From contig JBBRAW010000005.1 of NCBI GenBank assembly GCA_038206385.1, forward strand, positions 1-64,000: 64,000 nt of DNA, given 5' to 3'. This stretch comes from JANXSD01 sp038206385. Lineage in GTDB: Bacteria > Bacteroidota > Bacteroidia > AKYH767-A > OLB10. Both the position numbers and the translations under genes were made by a program. Each line of letters begins with the position of its first letter. Position 1 is the stretch's first letter. Under the pieces are notes generated by a model. That model did not search any database. It was given only the letters and a program-made list of their open reading frames with translations, and was not told the DNA's origin. Below are positions 27,423 through 36,468 of this stretch, in pieces.

Positions 27423-27773
27423 AACATATAAACTTTTGTTTGATAAATCAATTACTAAGTCACTAATTTCATAATTAAACCATTCTTTAAATAGTTTGAA
27501 TGTTATTTTTTGAGGCCAATCATTTTCATCTATCCACATTCCTTCTAACTCAATTTCAAAAATATCTTTATAATATTTCTTCGCTATTTTTTCGGGATTG
27601 TCAAATAACTCATTGGTAAGATAGGTCTTTGATTCACCCAACATATTTTCTTCCAAAGTCATGTCTGGTGTTAAATTATTATTCCAATCAATGAAAGGTT
27701 TTTTATATGAAATTGTAATTGCACTTCTACTTAATATATTCATACGATTAGATTTTATTTTACTTCTCTTCAA
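27420..27773 (-). CDS. Small conserved-looking hypothetical protein (island cargo)
   Basis: The 117-residue acidic protein has no signal or membrane segment. Notable words are KKYYKDIFEIELEGMW, DENDWPQKITFKLFKEWF and EISDLVIDL. I have a sense of similar uncharacterised proteins in Bacteroidota but no functional family. It sits between two copies of an hsdS tail plus palindromic element, so it looks like cargo placed by recombination between those repeats. Its frame is intact, unlike its neighbours, which suggests recent arrival or continued selection. Confidence 0.65.
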   Translation of the reverse strand: MKRSKIKSNRMNILSRSAITISYKKPFIDWNNNLTPDMTLEENMLGESKTYLTNELFDNPEKIAKKYYKDIFEIELEGMWIDENDWPQKITFKLFKEWFNYEISDLVIDLSNKSLYV

Positions 27774-27780
27774 ATACCAA

Positions 27781-27928
27781 TGTCTGAATTAGGATTTTTA
27801 GGATTAATTGATTTTAGGATTTTTGTTTGCATTATGATTGGCAATATTAAATGATTGCCTGATTTTATTTTGGTTTTTAATATTGATAATCTTATCATCC
27901 TAACATCTTAAAAATCCTAATTCAGACA
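27781..27928. repeat. Palindromic element, copy 2
   Basis: This 148-bp copy has the same termini as copy 1 and is nearly identical to it inside, including TTTAGGATTTTTGTTTGCAT and the AATATTGATAATCTTATCAT right arm. It has 9 extra bases near the left end. It lies at the 3' end of the broken hsdS. Confidence 0.9.
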
Positions 27929-29200
27929 AGTTTCCCCTCAGAAGCCATTTCAAAATACTCTGCCTTAATGTTTCTGCTTGTTGTAAACTGTTTGTAATTG
28001 TATCTTCTATTTTATCGCATACGGTGAGTTTACTTTCTAATTCGGAGACGATGAGTTGTTGTTCTTTGAGAGGAGGAATAAATAACGGATAGTTTTTAAA
28101 GAATTTGATTCAATGCTTTCCACTGTAGTTCCGTCTTTACTACATTTCTGCCTGATTTAATTATTATATGCTTTTATGAACCAATAAATAAATTCAGAAG
28201 TCGCTAATTCATTAGGACTCAATGTTTGTAAATCTTGATTAACTGTTAGAGTTTTTCCTGCAATAGCTACTGGGAAAGTGTGCCTTAGAATTCCACTTCT
28301 CATTACAAATAAAATTGCACCTTTTGGAATTCTATTCGCAGAAGATTTTAATATTGCTTAATCTGTTATCTTATTTATGGAATCATTGATGACTCCAATT
28401 TTCATATCCTTAGAAGTGACCCATAGATTTGTACCATTCTCCCAATATTTATTTACTTGTTTACTAGGTGTACCACCACCTTTCCAAGAACCTAAATCAG
28501 ATAATTTATATAACTTCCAACCCTTCGGCAATTCCCCTTTGTCTGAACTAGGATTTTTAGGATTAGAAGATTGTAAGATTTTTTTCTTCTCTCTTCTTTG
28601 ATTTTTTAAAATCGTATCATCCTTAAATCCTAGGGATCCTAATTCAGACGATGTAAGTTTCCCTTCAAAAGCCCATTTCAACAAACTTTGGCGGTAAACT
28701 TTTAATTGTGCTTGCGCGGTTTTTAGTTGGGATATACCGTTATCTAATTCGCTGAAGAGTTCTTCAATTTTTGCTACAATAGCTTGTTGTTCGTTGAGGG
28801 GTGGGAGCGGAAGTTCAATTTTTTGCAAATCGGTTTTCGCTAAACTTGGAATAGTGGTACTTTTGTCAAGTTTTTGAAAATTAAAACTCTGGCAAAAGAA
28901 AAATAAAAATTTGCTTTCTAATAATTCGTTGAAGGGTGAAAAACCAAATGCGGTATCAACATTCCAAAATTTTGTTTTCACATAAATTGGTCTATTTATA
29001 GTTCCTTTTCTTCCAATAATTGTTGCTCCTTCGTTACATAAATACTCATCTGCATAACCCATTATTCCTGCACTTCCATATATTGGATATTTTCCATTTG
29101 GATTAACAACCGCTTTCTGGTTTTTTCCATTTCTAATGTCACATACTTCTCCCAACTTCTTTCTCTGCCAACCCTTCGGCAATTTTATTTCTTCACTCAT
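27929..29200 (-). pseudogene. hsdS: Type I restriction specificity subunit, disrupted in TRD2
   Basis: The intact first part (29200 to 28358, 280 codons) has LPKGWQRKKLGEVCDIRNG, TRD1, PLPPLNEQQAIVAKIEELF and the coiled coil ending in EGKL. A palindromic element is read in frame there, then a second target domain begins (LPKGWKLYKLSDLGSWKGG). It stops at 28358-28360 (ITD then TAA). The same frame goes on with recognisable HsdS sequence (RIPKGAILFVMRSGILRHTF), meets a second TAA at 28157-28159, then shifts frame near 28100 before IPPLKEQQLIVSELESKL, and shifts again at the final EGKL. A half-subunit of TRD1 with one coiled coil could still be made and could act as a dimer, as known for some half-size HsdS proteins. 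Confidence 0.9.
28540..28650. repeat. Palindromic element, copy 3, in frame inside hsdS
   Basis: This copy is 111 bp, exactly 37 codons, with termini TGTCTGAACTAGGAT and ATCCTAATTCAGACG. It lies between the first coiled coil and TRD2 of hsdS and keeps the reading frame, encoding a stretch that starts SSELGSLGFKDDTILKN and ends NPKNPSSDKG. Confidence 0.88.
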
Positions 29201-29210
29201 ATTTCGTTTC

Positions 29211-29352
29211 AGTCAAATAGCCATCAAATACATTATTGCTTGTTGGTCAATGCTTTTTAAAAATTTTCTTTTCCTTTTTTAGTTTCTAGTCAAATAGGCC
29301 AAAACTTTCAATTGTTGATAACTTGTCTGTTCAGTCAAATAACCATCAAATA
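29211..29352. repeat. Direct repeats upstream of hsdS
   Basis: AGTCAAATAGCCATCAAATA (29211-29230) recurs as AGTCAAATAACCATCAAATA (29333-29352), with a shorter AGTCAAATAGG at 29288-29298. They lie in the 222-bp gap between the ATPase gene and hsdS. Read on the minus strand they contain TTTGACT and TATTTG words, so they may include promoter elements. Confidence 0.6.
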
Positions 29353-29422
29353 AAGAAATTATTGAAAACCAGTTATTTAACTACATTTTAGGTGTTGTGT
29401 AATTGTTCACAGTCAATTAAGA

Positions 29423-30874
29423 TTAAGCCCAACTTGGAATGTATTTTACAAATTTTCGTGATGTGTTTTCAGGGTCAACTTCCTTTATTAAACCTGCTTC
29501 AAAAGTATCTTTAATAATTCTTGAAACCATTGCAGTATTTTCATCAGCAATTTTAAATCGCTGCCTTAAACTTTGGTTGGTCATAATTTCATTGGTTACA
29601 AATTTCAAACAAGTATGTTGATAGCAAGCTCTTATTCTGTCATTCTTATCCATATCTGCAAATTTTTGATACGCATATAAAATTACTTTAGTATGTTTCT
29701 CTTGGATATGCACATCGTAAGCAGGTAGCTGAAACAATTCAATATTGAAAACTACTTTATCAATACCGCTTCCTCGTTCTTCACAAATACGAAACCTTCG
29801 CATAATAGATGCTAAATCTTCATTACGACTTTGGTATTCATCAATAAAACAATTGGGAGTAATTAAGGGTAACCCGGGGTTTGAAATTTCAATACGGTCA
29901 GAAAAAATTTCAACCATTGGTCCAGTTCCTATCTCTTCAAAATCCTAATGGATAATAGAATTGCCAACTAATTCACGAATTGCTATTTCGGGATACATGG
30001 TTACGGCATCTCTTAATGCTTGTCCAATAATTTCATTGCTTGGCAATACATCATTGATATATTTTAACAAGCGTTCAAAACCTACCGCATAACCAAATTT
30101 ACCTTCTTGGTCTTTTAATGTTTTAATTTTTCCTTTCCCATCATATTGAATTACTCTTACTGCTTTTCGTTTTACAGAATCAAATGCCTGTATGTCTTTT
30201 GCAAAAAGTAAAGCACCCAAATTGGTAATGCTGTAGCCGTTTAAAGTTTGCTTAATAAATTTTTCGCTTTCAAATTTTTCAATTACGGCATCACGAGTTG
30301 TTGGGTAAGGAACTTTCAATAAATCAAAGTAGCATTGTGTATCTAACATTCTTACAACATCAGCCGCCGTCGCAACTTGCAATGATATTACCTTTTCAAA
30401 AACATGCTTGGGAAATTTTGTCCAAATCTTTTTTTCTTTCTCTGGAAAATCTTTTAGTGTTCGAGTAATACTGCCTACCCTCACATAATCATGATTAGAA
30501 AAACAAGTTGGTTGGCCATGTGCTGCTTGTATTTGAAAAACTGTTAATGCCTTCTCATGATAAACCGTTTCCTGTATTGAAATTTCAATTCGTGGTGAAA
30601 GACGTTGTAAAAGCCAGTGCTCTAATTCTTCATTGCCAACTTTGTGCAAAGATGCTTTAAAGGTAGTGCCTTCGGGTAAAAGTGTAATATCACTAATTCC
30701 AAAAACTAAATAGCCAAACGGTTCATTTTGCAAACAAACACCATTGCTTAATGCAGAAATATATTTTCCGATTTCTTCTTCGGTTTTAAGATTGAGTTTA
30801 AACTCCGCCCACTCGCATTCTTTGGGAAGCCTAAGTAACCGTTTAATTGTTTTATTTAATTCGTATTCGGTCAT
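29423..30874 (-). pseudogene. AlbA_2 domain / HATPase-type regulator split by one amber stop
   Basis: The gene would encode 483 codons. The N-terminal part has the AlbA_2 (Schlafen-like, putative nucleic-acid binding) signature: ECEWAEFKLNLKTEEEIGKYISALSN, with FGYLVFGISD. The middle has a RecG-C-like ATPase region (IRELVGNSIIH). A TAG at 29945-29947 follows this His, where the family usually has HQDF or HRDY. The frame then resumes as DFEEIGTGPMVEIFSDRIEISNPG and RICEERGSGIDK, the expected next motifs. The most direct reading is a CAG to TAG change. The C-terminal piece could restart at the ATG at 29917. Genes of this type are frequent inside type I restriction loci. Confidence 0.88.
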
Positions 30875-30875
30875 T

Positions 30876-30920
30876 TTATGCTTCTAATGCGTCATTTAAT
30901 TCGTTAACAATTCTTTTCAT
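30876..30920 (-). pseudogene. Duplicated hsdR 3' end fragment
   Basis: The 15-codon frame ends ELNDALEA-stop. It matches the ELNDALAA-stop end of hsdR: 24 of 25 bases agree between 30877-30901 and 32544-32568. The higBA pair lies between the two copies. Confidence 0.55.
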
Positions 30921-30967
30921 CACTTCTTATTTTTAAGAAAAACTTCAAAATTTTCTCTAAAATAAAT

Positions 30968-32083
30968 TTAATTCACCATATACTTCTTCTCAATCAACTC
31001 CAACACATTTTCATTATACATAGCTTGGTTGTTATAAGAAATTCTTTTTGCATGCGCTAACTTACCAATAATTATTGCCGGATGTATTTTATATTCTGCA
31101 GCACATTCTTCTACTTTACTTGCCGATAAATATCCTAAGTTAGCATTCAGATATTCCAATATTTCGCAATGCATTAATTTTTGTGAAGCCAGCTCATTAG
31201 CTTCTTTTTCCATTGTATTTAACGCTCCATCTTTTAAGTTATCTAAAACAAAGCTCACTTCATCATCAAGATGTTTTAATACATGGGCTATTTCATGAGC
31301 AACAGTAAACCAAAAATTATCGATTCGTTTATATCTGCCTGTATAAACAATAACTGGATTTCCTTTGTACAAAAAAGCAGCTCCATCTAAATATGTTTTC
31401 TGCAAATGTGGCAATACAAAAAATACAACACCAACTTTGGAAAGTTCCCTTATAAAAATATTAATTCCGTCTTTTGTGTTGGTGTAAGTATGAATGTTAT
31501 TATAAAGTTTTTCAAGTTTCTCTTTGTCGAAATTTGTCGTTTTAACTTTCGCTGCTTCGTTCCTAGCTTTCTGGTACCATGTTATCGCATAGGAGGCATT
31601 AAATTGGTTAAAAGCTTCCGATTTGCGTGTAAGGCAAGGCAAATAATCCTTATCAAGTATTGTGAAATCAAGTTTGTCCCAACTCCAAAATTTAAGCACT
31701 TGTTGTTCGAGTTCTTTTGCGGTGCCAAAGGGTTTTAACCAATTCTTTTTAAGCATGTCTTTTATTGGCATGCGTTCGTAAATAAGACTTTTTAAATCCG
31801 CGTCAATTTCATTTTGAGTTTTATCTTGCGCTAACCAAAGCCGATATCCAGTATCAATATTTATCCAGTATTCAGCAGAAGTATTAAATACCTCTCCAAG
31901 TACTCTTGCCATTTCTAAAGTGAGCGCTTGTTTATCCTGAAGAATTTTATTGAGGTGCTTAACTGTTATACCAATTACTTCGGCTAAATCATCTTGCGTC
32001 CAATCACGCAAGTCCATTTGCTCACGAATAAAATATCCGGGACCAAATTTCTTTGAAGCTTTTAATGCAGTTGTTTGTATCAT
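30968..32083 (-). CDS. higA: HigA-type antitoxin fused to ImmA/IrrE-like metallopeptidase
   Basis: The 371-residue protein has an N-terminal XRE helix-turn-helix of the HigA addiction-module type (residues about 15-110: GYFIREQMDLRDWTQDDLAEVIGITVKHLN, NTSAEYWI). The C-terminal part (about 200-350) is an ImmA/IrrE-type domain with the zinc motif HEIAH (about residue 265). In this class the HTH part represses the operon and neutralises the toxin; the protease-like part may sense or process a signal. It follows the toxin gene by 21 bp, toxin first, which is the usual higBA order. The frame is intact, in contrast with the surrounding restriction genes. Confidence 0.92.
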   Translation of the reverse strand: MIQTTALKASKKFGPGYFIREQMDLRDWTQDDLAEVIGITVKHLNKILQDKQALTLEMARVLGEVFNTSAEYWINIDTGYRLWLAQDKTQNEIDADLKSLIYERMPIKDMLKKNWLKPFGTAKELEQQVLKFWSWDKLDFTILDKDYLPCLTRKSEAFNQFNASYAITWYQKARNEAAKVKTTNFDKEKLEKLYNNIHTYTNTKDGINIFIRELSKVGVVFFVLPHLQKTYLDGAAFLYKGNPVIVYTGRYKRIDNFWFTVAHEIAHVLKHLDDEVSFVLDNLKDGALNTMEKEANELASQKLMHCEILEYLNANLGYLSASKVEECAAEYKIHPAIIIGKLAHAKRISYNNQAMYNENVLELIEKKYMVN

Positions 32084-32104
32084 GATGAACAGTTTTACTT
32101 TGTA

Positions 32105-32416
32105 TTAATCGGAATAGTGATTTGATATTTCTTGAAGATAGAACTTTCCTATTGTTTGATTTTCGTTAATCCACTCAACTTCCATTTCAAGTCTGTATTT
32201 ATCATTTAGTCGAACAGAATATCTGTTGTTGCTTCCTTGCAACTTTTTAAATCGCAAGCCTCTGTCCGCTAAAAGATCGTTAATATTTGTTGCAGCTTCT
32301 ATTTTTTGTATTGTAGCCAAAAAATTTTCAATTATATATTTCGGCAGCGAAAGTTTCTTCGACTTCCCTGTTAAATATAGTTTTTCAAGCTCTTTGTTAT
32401 CAATATAAACGACCAC
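32105..32416 (-). CDS. higB: HigB/RelE-type toxin
   Basis: The 103-residue protein has a RelE/ParE fold pattern: helix-rich start, then LRFKKLQGSNNRYSVRLNDKYRLEMEVEW, and the last strand KFYLQEISNHY. HigB toxins are ribosome-dependent mRNA endonucleases. The start is GTG at 32416; no ATG fits upstream in frame. The antitoxin gene follows 21 bp downstream. Repeats with a short palindrome at 32443-32495 just upstream are a likely binding site for the HTH domain of the antitoxin. Confidence 0.9.
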   Translation of the reverse strand: MVVYIDNKELEKLYLTGKSKKLSLPKYIIENFLATIQKIEAATNINDLLADRGLRFKKLQGSNNRYSVRLNDKYRLEMEVEWINENQTIGKFYLQEISNHYSD

Positions 32417-32442
32417 TTTATCAAAATGTTTTACGAAAATAC

Positions 32443-32495
32443 ACCTATTAGGTTAATATAACAACTATGATTTACCAAAGAGGTTAATTATCAAC
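32443..32495 (-). promoter_or_regulatory. Probable higBA operator
   Basis: A palindrome ACCTATTAGGT (32443-32453) overlaps the first of two direct repeats, AGGTTAATATAACAAC (32450-32465) and AGGTTAATTATCAAC (32481-32495), set 31 bp apart, about three helical turns. They lie 27-79 bp upstream of the higB start codon. Confidence 0.55.
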
Positions 32496-32542
32496 TCGTT
32501 TTTGTTGTACACTATGTAATTAATTCACAAAATATCAATTAC

Positions 32543-35320
32543 TTATGCTGCTAATGCGTCATTTAATTCTAATAAAATATTTTCATAATCTTCCTTAAAC
32601 AATTGATAAAACTTACCTAAACCACCGTTTCTGTTAAAAGGATCTAGATCAAAATCCTCCTTTTCAATATGAAAACTATTCGTCACATAATCTTTAATCA
32701 TTCTAAGCTAGGCCATTTGATCTTCCGTAAAGCGGTTATGCTTGCCGGCATTTTTCTTAAAAATCCATTTTTTAAAATTCTCGTCTACAATCGTATCAAA
32801 AGCTGTTAGCGTAGCATCTAAACCGCTCACTTTACGGATGAGCGAAACAATTGCTGTTAATTCATTTCGCACTGAACCATTACATTGCCCTAAAACCTCA
32901 TAAGCTCTCCACACATTTAGTGGTGCTAATGCAGGATTATCACTTTGTAGTTTTTCCAACACTTCTTGAATCATTTTAAAGGTAAGTTCTCTTCTACGAA
33001 AAGGTTGATTATAAAAAATCTGCAATGCCATTAATTCATCTTTGTGTTGTTGCATCCACTCAGTAAACGATTTAATTATTTCAGTTGCTTTGTCTTTGTT
33101 TTCTTTATCCCAACCAACATTAATTATTTCATCAGGATTTGACATATCTACTTTTTGTTCATGAGCTTTACGAACATTTTCAATGTATTCATTTAGTTCT
33201 CCAGTGAATACTCTTGCTGCTTCATTCTGTATTTTTTCTAACTCAACTTTAATTGCAGCTTCAATTTCTAATGGAGAAGATCCTACTTTTTCATTCTTAA
33301 TTTTTAATTCTACATTTTCTATCACATCTGGATTAAAAGCATTCAACAATTCTTTCACTACTTGTGAAACAGATTTCCCGTTGGCTTTTTCTGCAAATTG
33401 CTTTTTTTCTTTCTCTGTAATTTGCTTATCTAATCGAGTAAGTCTGTTTGCTAATGAAGTAAACAATTCTTCTTCTCTAGCTCCAACTGCAACAGCTTGC
33501 AATAAATCTTTTAGCGGTACGCCCGGTTTTTTCTCTAGTGCTCGGCTATCTGTCTTTAAACTTTTTGTTACACCTATCGCATCGATAATTACAAAATGAT
33601 CTTTAGTATGTTTGGCGGTAGGAGTTACTTTTTGCAAACTATCTAAATCAATCGTTCGTGTTCCGCGACCTTTCATTTGTTCAAAGTAGTTTTTACTTTT
33701 CACATCGCGCATAAACAGTAAACATTTTAAAGGCTTTACATCTGTACCTGTAGCAATCATATCTACTGTAACTGCAATTCGTGGATAGTAAGCATTTCTA
33801 AATTCCGACAATGTACCTTTTGGGTCATCGGCATTGTATGTAATTTTTTTGTAGAATTTATTTTCCTCTGCAAATTCTTGTCTTACTATATCAATGATAT
33901 CATTTGCATGACTATCTGTTTTTGCAAAGATTAATGTTTTCGGTACTTCAAAAATTCCGTTCTTATCAAAACGATCATTAAAAATATTGGGGAGGTTTTC
34001 TTTAAATGATTTAATGATAGTTCGAATTTGATTTGGGTTCACAACATCTTTATCCAATTGCTGTTTGGAATAATTTTCATCTTCATCTTGCAACTCCATT
34101 CGCTTTTTTCTGCTTAAGCGTTCGCGATGTTCTACATATTCCCCTTTCCAAATTGTAGCACCTTGTTGAGTTATTTTGGTATCAATAATAAAAACTTCAT
34201 AGCCAACATTTACTCCATCAGCAACAGCCATTTCATGGGAATATTCACTCACTAAATTTTGATTGAAATAGCCAATTGTACGTTTATCGGGTGTAGCTGT
34301 TAATCCAATTCCAAAAGCATCATAATATTCTAACACTTGTTTCCAAAGATTATAAATACTTCGATGACATTCATCTATTACAATAAAGTCAAAAAACTCA
34401 ATTGGCATTTTTGAATCGTATTCAATTGGAGGAATTTCCTTTGGTTGCCAGTTGCGTTCGTTCGGGTTTTCTTCTTCCTCTTTTTCATCTAATTCTTTAC
34501 CTTTTAAAACCGAATATAAACGTTGAATAGTACTAATACAAACCTGGCTATCTGAAGCGATGTAACTTGATTTCAATCATTGCACGCTATATAATTCTGT
34601 GAACTTGCGGTTATCATCATTCGGTATGAACGACATAAATTCTTGCTCTGCTTGTTCACCTAAATTTTTTGTGTCTACTAAAAATAAAACTCGTTTTGCT
34701 TTAGCGAATTTTAGTAATCTATAAATATAAGTGATTGCAGTAAAAGTTTTACCTGAACCTGTTGCCAATTGAATTAGTGCTCTAGGTCGGTTTTCTTTAA
34801 ACGATATTTCAAGATTATTAATCGCATTAACTTGGCATTCTCTCAGTCCTTCATTATTCAATTTTGGCAAATCAAATACCCTTTTGCGAAGTGATTTATT
34901 TGTAGTTAACGAATCCCTAAGTGTTTCAGGTTTATGAAAATTAAAAACTTCTCTTGCTCTTGGTTTCGGATCTGTAAAATCTGTGAATCTCGTTACCTCA
35001 CCTGTACTGATATAAACAAAAGGCAAAGGCTCATTTTTAAGATGTTTCAATTTTGCGTTTGCGTATTCTTAACCTTGTCCTTCGTGAACATTCATTCGAT
35101 GTCCTTCTTCTTCCCGCTTCGCTTCAATTACACCACAAGGTTTACCATCAACAAATAATACATAATCTGCAGGACCATCATCTGTCAGATATTCTTTTAC
35201 CGCTACACCAATTCCAGCATTCAAATTTATCTGTTTAATGTTTTGAATAACCCAACCGCAAGCTGTCAATTGCTTGTCGATATTATCTCTTGCTATTTGC
35301 TCCGGATTTTAATTTGTCAT
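32543..35320 (-). pseudogene. hsdR: Type I restriction endonuclease subunit R with four in-frame stops
   Basis: One continuous frame of 925 codons runs from the ATG at 35320 to the stop at 32543 with no frameshift, but with internal stops at 35309-35311 (TAA, codon 4), 35069-35071 (TAA), 34577-34579 (TGA) and 32708-32710 (TAG). All HsdR landmarks are kept: the nuclease region (PADYVLFVDGKPCGVIEAK), Walker A (QLATGSGKTFTA), DECHRS, the helicase part (ATGTDVKPL, QMKGRGTRT) and the C-terminal IKDYVTN...FDLDPFNRNGGLGKFYQLF end. Likely original codons are R at 34577 (VQ-R-LKSSY) and W at 32708 (MA-W-LRMIK). Restriction activity should be lost. Confidence 0.93.
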
Positions 35321-35425
35321 TCATTAAAGCCAATAAAAATTCTTGGTTAAAATAGCTATTTTAATAATTGAAGCGTTTAGTATTAATCTGCTTTAGGTTT
35401 TTTAGCATAAAATAAATCCTAAATT

Positions 35426-35441
35426 TCCTCCACGTGAAACA
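35426..35441. promoter_or_regulatory. parS-like site (2 mismatches)
   Basis: TCCTCCACGTGAAACA differs from the ParB site TGTTNCACGTGAAACA at two positions in the left arm; the CACGTGAAACA part is complete. It lies downstream of the methyltransferase gene. Confidence 0.6.
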
Positions 35442-35466
35442 TTGCAAGTTTTTTTCCTCCCAACAG

Positions 35467-36357
35467 TTACTTCTTCCTCATTACATACAACAAACTTGAA
35501 TTCGCATCAATATTTTTTCTTCCTTTTAAAGTTGTTTGTAATCCAATAAGCGTTGCTTTTATCGGATTTTTCCAACCACCTTTATATTTCTCACTAAGTA
35601 ATGAAATGTAAAATGGATCATAAAATAAAGAAGACACAGATTCTACCTTAAAACCGTTCATTTCCATCAATTTGCTCATGTCTGCGCGTGTAAAATGATA
35701 CAGATGACGTGGAACATCATAAGCAGCCCAAAACTCTTTATAATGCGCCGCATCGTGGGATTTAGCATTCGGTACTGCGATTATCAGAATCCCCGCAGAA
35801 CTTAAAATTTTATGGAACTGAGTTATCGTTTCTTGCAGTAAATGAACATGTTCGAGTACATGCCAAAGGGTAATTACACCGAACTGACCTGTTTCAAACG
35901 ACTGTAAATCAGAAGGTTGACCGATATTTAATTCATTGTTAGCAATTGCAAGTTTTCTAGCATCCGGATCTGGCTCCAAGCCGGCCGCAACCCACCCTGC
36001 AGCCTTTGCTTTTGCTAAAAACTCTCCTGTTCCGCAGCCATAATCTAAAATGGCCTTAGGTAATGGACCAAATGATTCTATTAAGGCCAATTTTTTATCA
36101 ATCGCACGACGACGAATAGTTTGATAGAGTGAATTAATTATCCCTTTTTTAGAATTTGTATGTGAGATGTAAGTCTCTGATTTATAATAATTTCCGATAT
36201 CATTTACTCCTGGACGAGGATTCGTAAATAAAAAGCCACACGTGGAACATCCTTGAACGGAAAACTGCTGATGAGTTACAGTGAAATCGGTACACTCGAA
36301 GGCCTTTGATAACTGATTGGAAGAACATATTGGGCAAGTGGCTAATAATTCAGACAT
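35467..36357 (-). CDS. Class I SAM-dependent methyltransferase with N-terminal zinc ribbon
   Basis: The 296-residue protein starts with CPICSSNQL and CSTCGF, two CxxC pairs that form a small zinc ribbon. The methyltransferase core has ILDYGCGTGEFL (SAM binding) and GVITLWHVLEHV. The end includes YHFTRADMSKLM. This architecture (zinc ribbon plus Methyltransf_23-type domain) occurs in enzymes near cell-surface glycan genes and, in this phylum, next to mnmG. The substrate is not known. It ends 25 bp from a parS-like site and starts 111 bp after the mnmG stop on the same strand. Confidence 0.9.
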   Translation of the reverse strand: MSELLATCPICSSNQLSKAFECTDFTVTHQQFSVQGCSTCGFLFTNPRPGVNDIGNYYKSETYISHTNSKKGIINSLYQTIRRRAIDKKLALIESFGPLPKAILDYGCGTGEFLAKAKAAGWVAAGLEPDPDARKLAIANNELNIGQPSDLQSFETGQFGVITLWHVLEHVHLLQETITQFHKILSSAGILIIAVPNAKSHDAAHYKEFWAAYDVPRHLYHFTRADMSKLMEMNGFKVESVSSLFYDPFYISLLSEKYKGGWKNPIKATLIGLQTTLKGRKNIDANSSLLYVMRKK

Positions 36358-36451
36358 ATAGAAGAGACAATTTTAAGCAAAAATAGAAGGATTTTGGGTT
36401 GGTTATGAGGTAGTAATATTGATTATTAATACTTAAGTCGGCGTATTTGTC

Positions 36452-36467
36452 AGTTCCACGTGAAACA
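36452..36467. promoter_or_regulatory. parS-like site at the 3' side of mnmG
   Basis: AGTTCCACGTGAAACA matches TGTTNCACGTGAAACA except at the first two bases (AG for TG, one mismatch). It sits 1 bp beyond the mnmG stop codon. Confidence 0.78.
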
Positions 36468-36468
36468 A

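Noticed and set aside
29945..35320. Stop-codon reassignment as the explanation for the many in-frame stops
   Set aside because: All three stop codons occur among the internal stops, and the same three are used as normal terminators by intact genes in the window.
35705..35720. GACGTGGAACATC resembling a parS half site
   Set aside because: The core CACGTG is absent and the bases encode the conserved VPRHLYHF segment of the methyltransferase.
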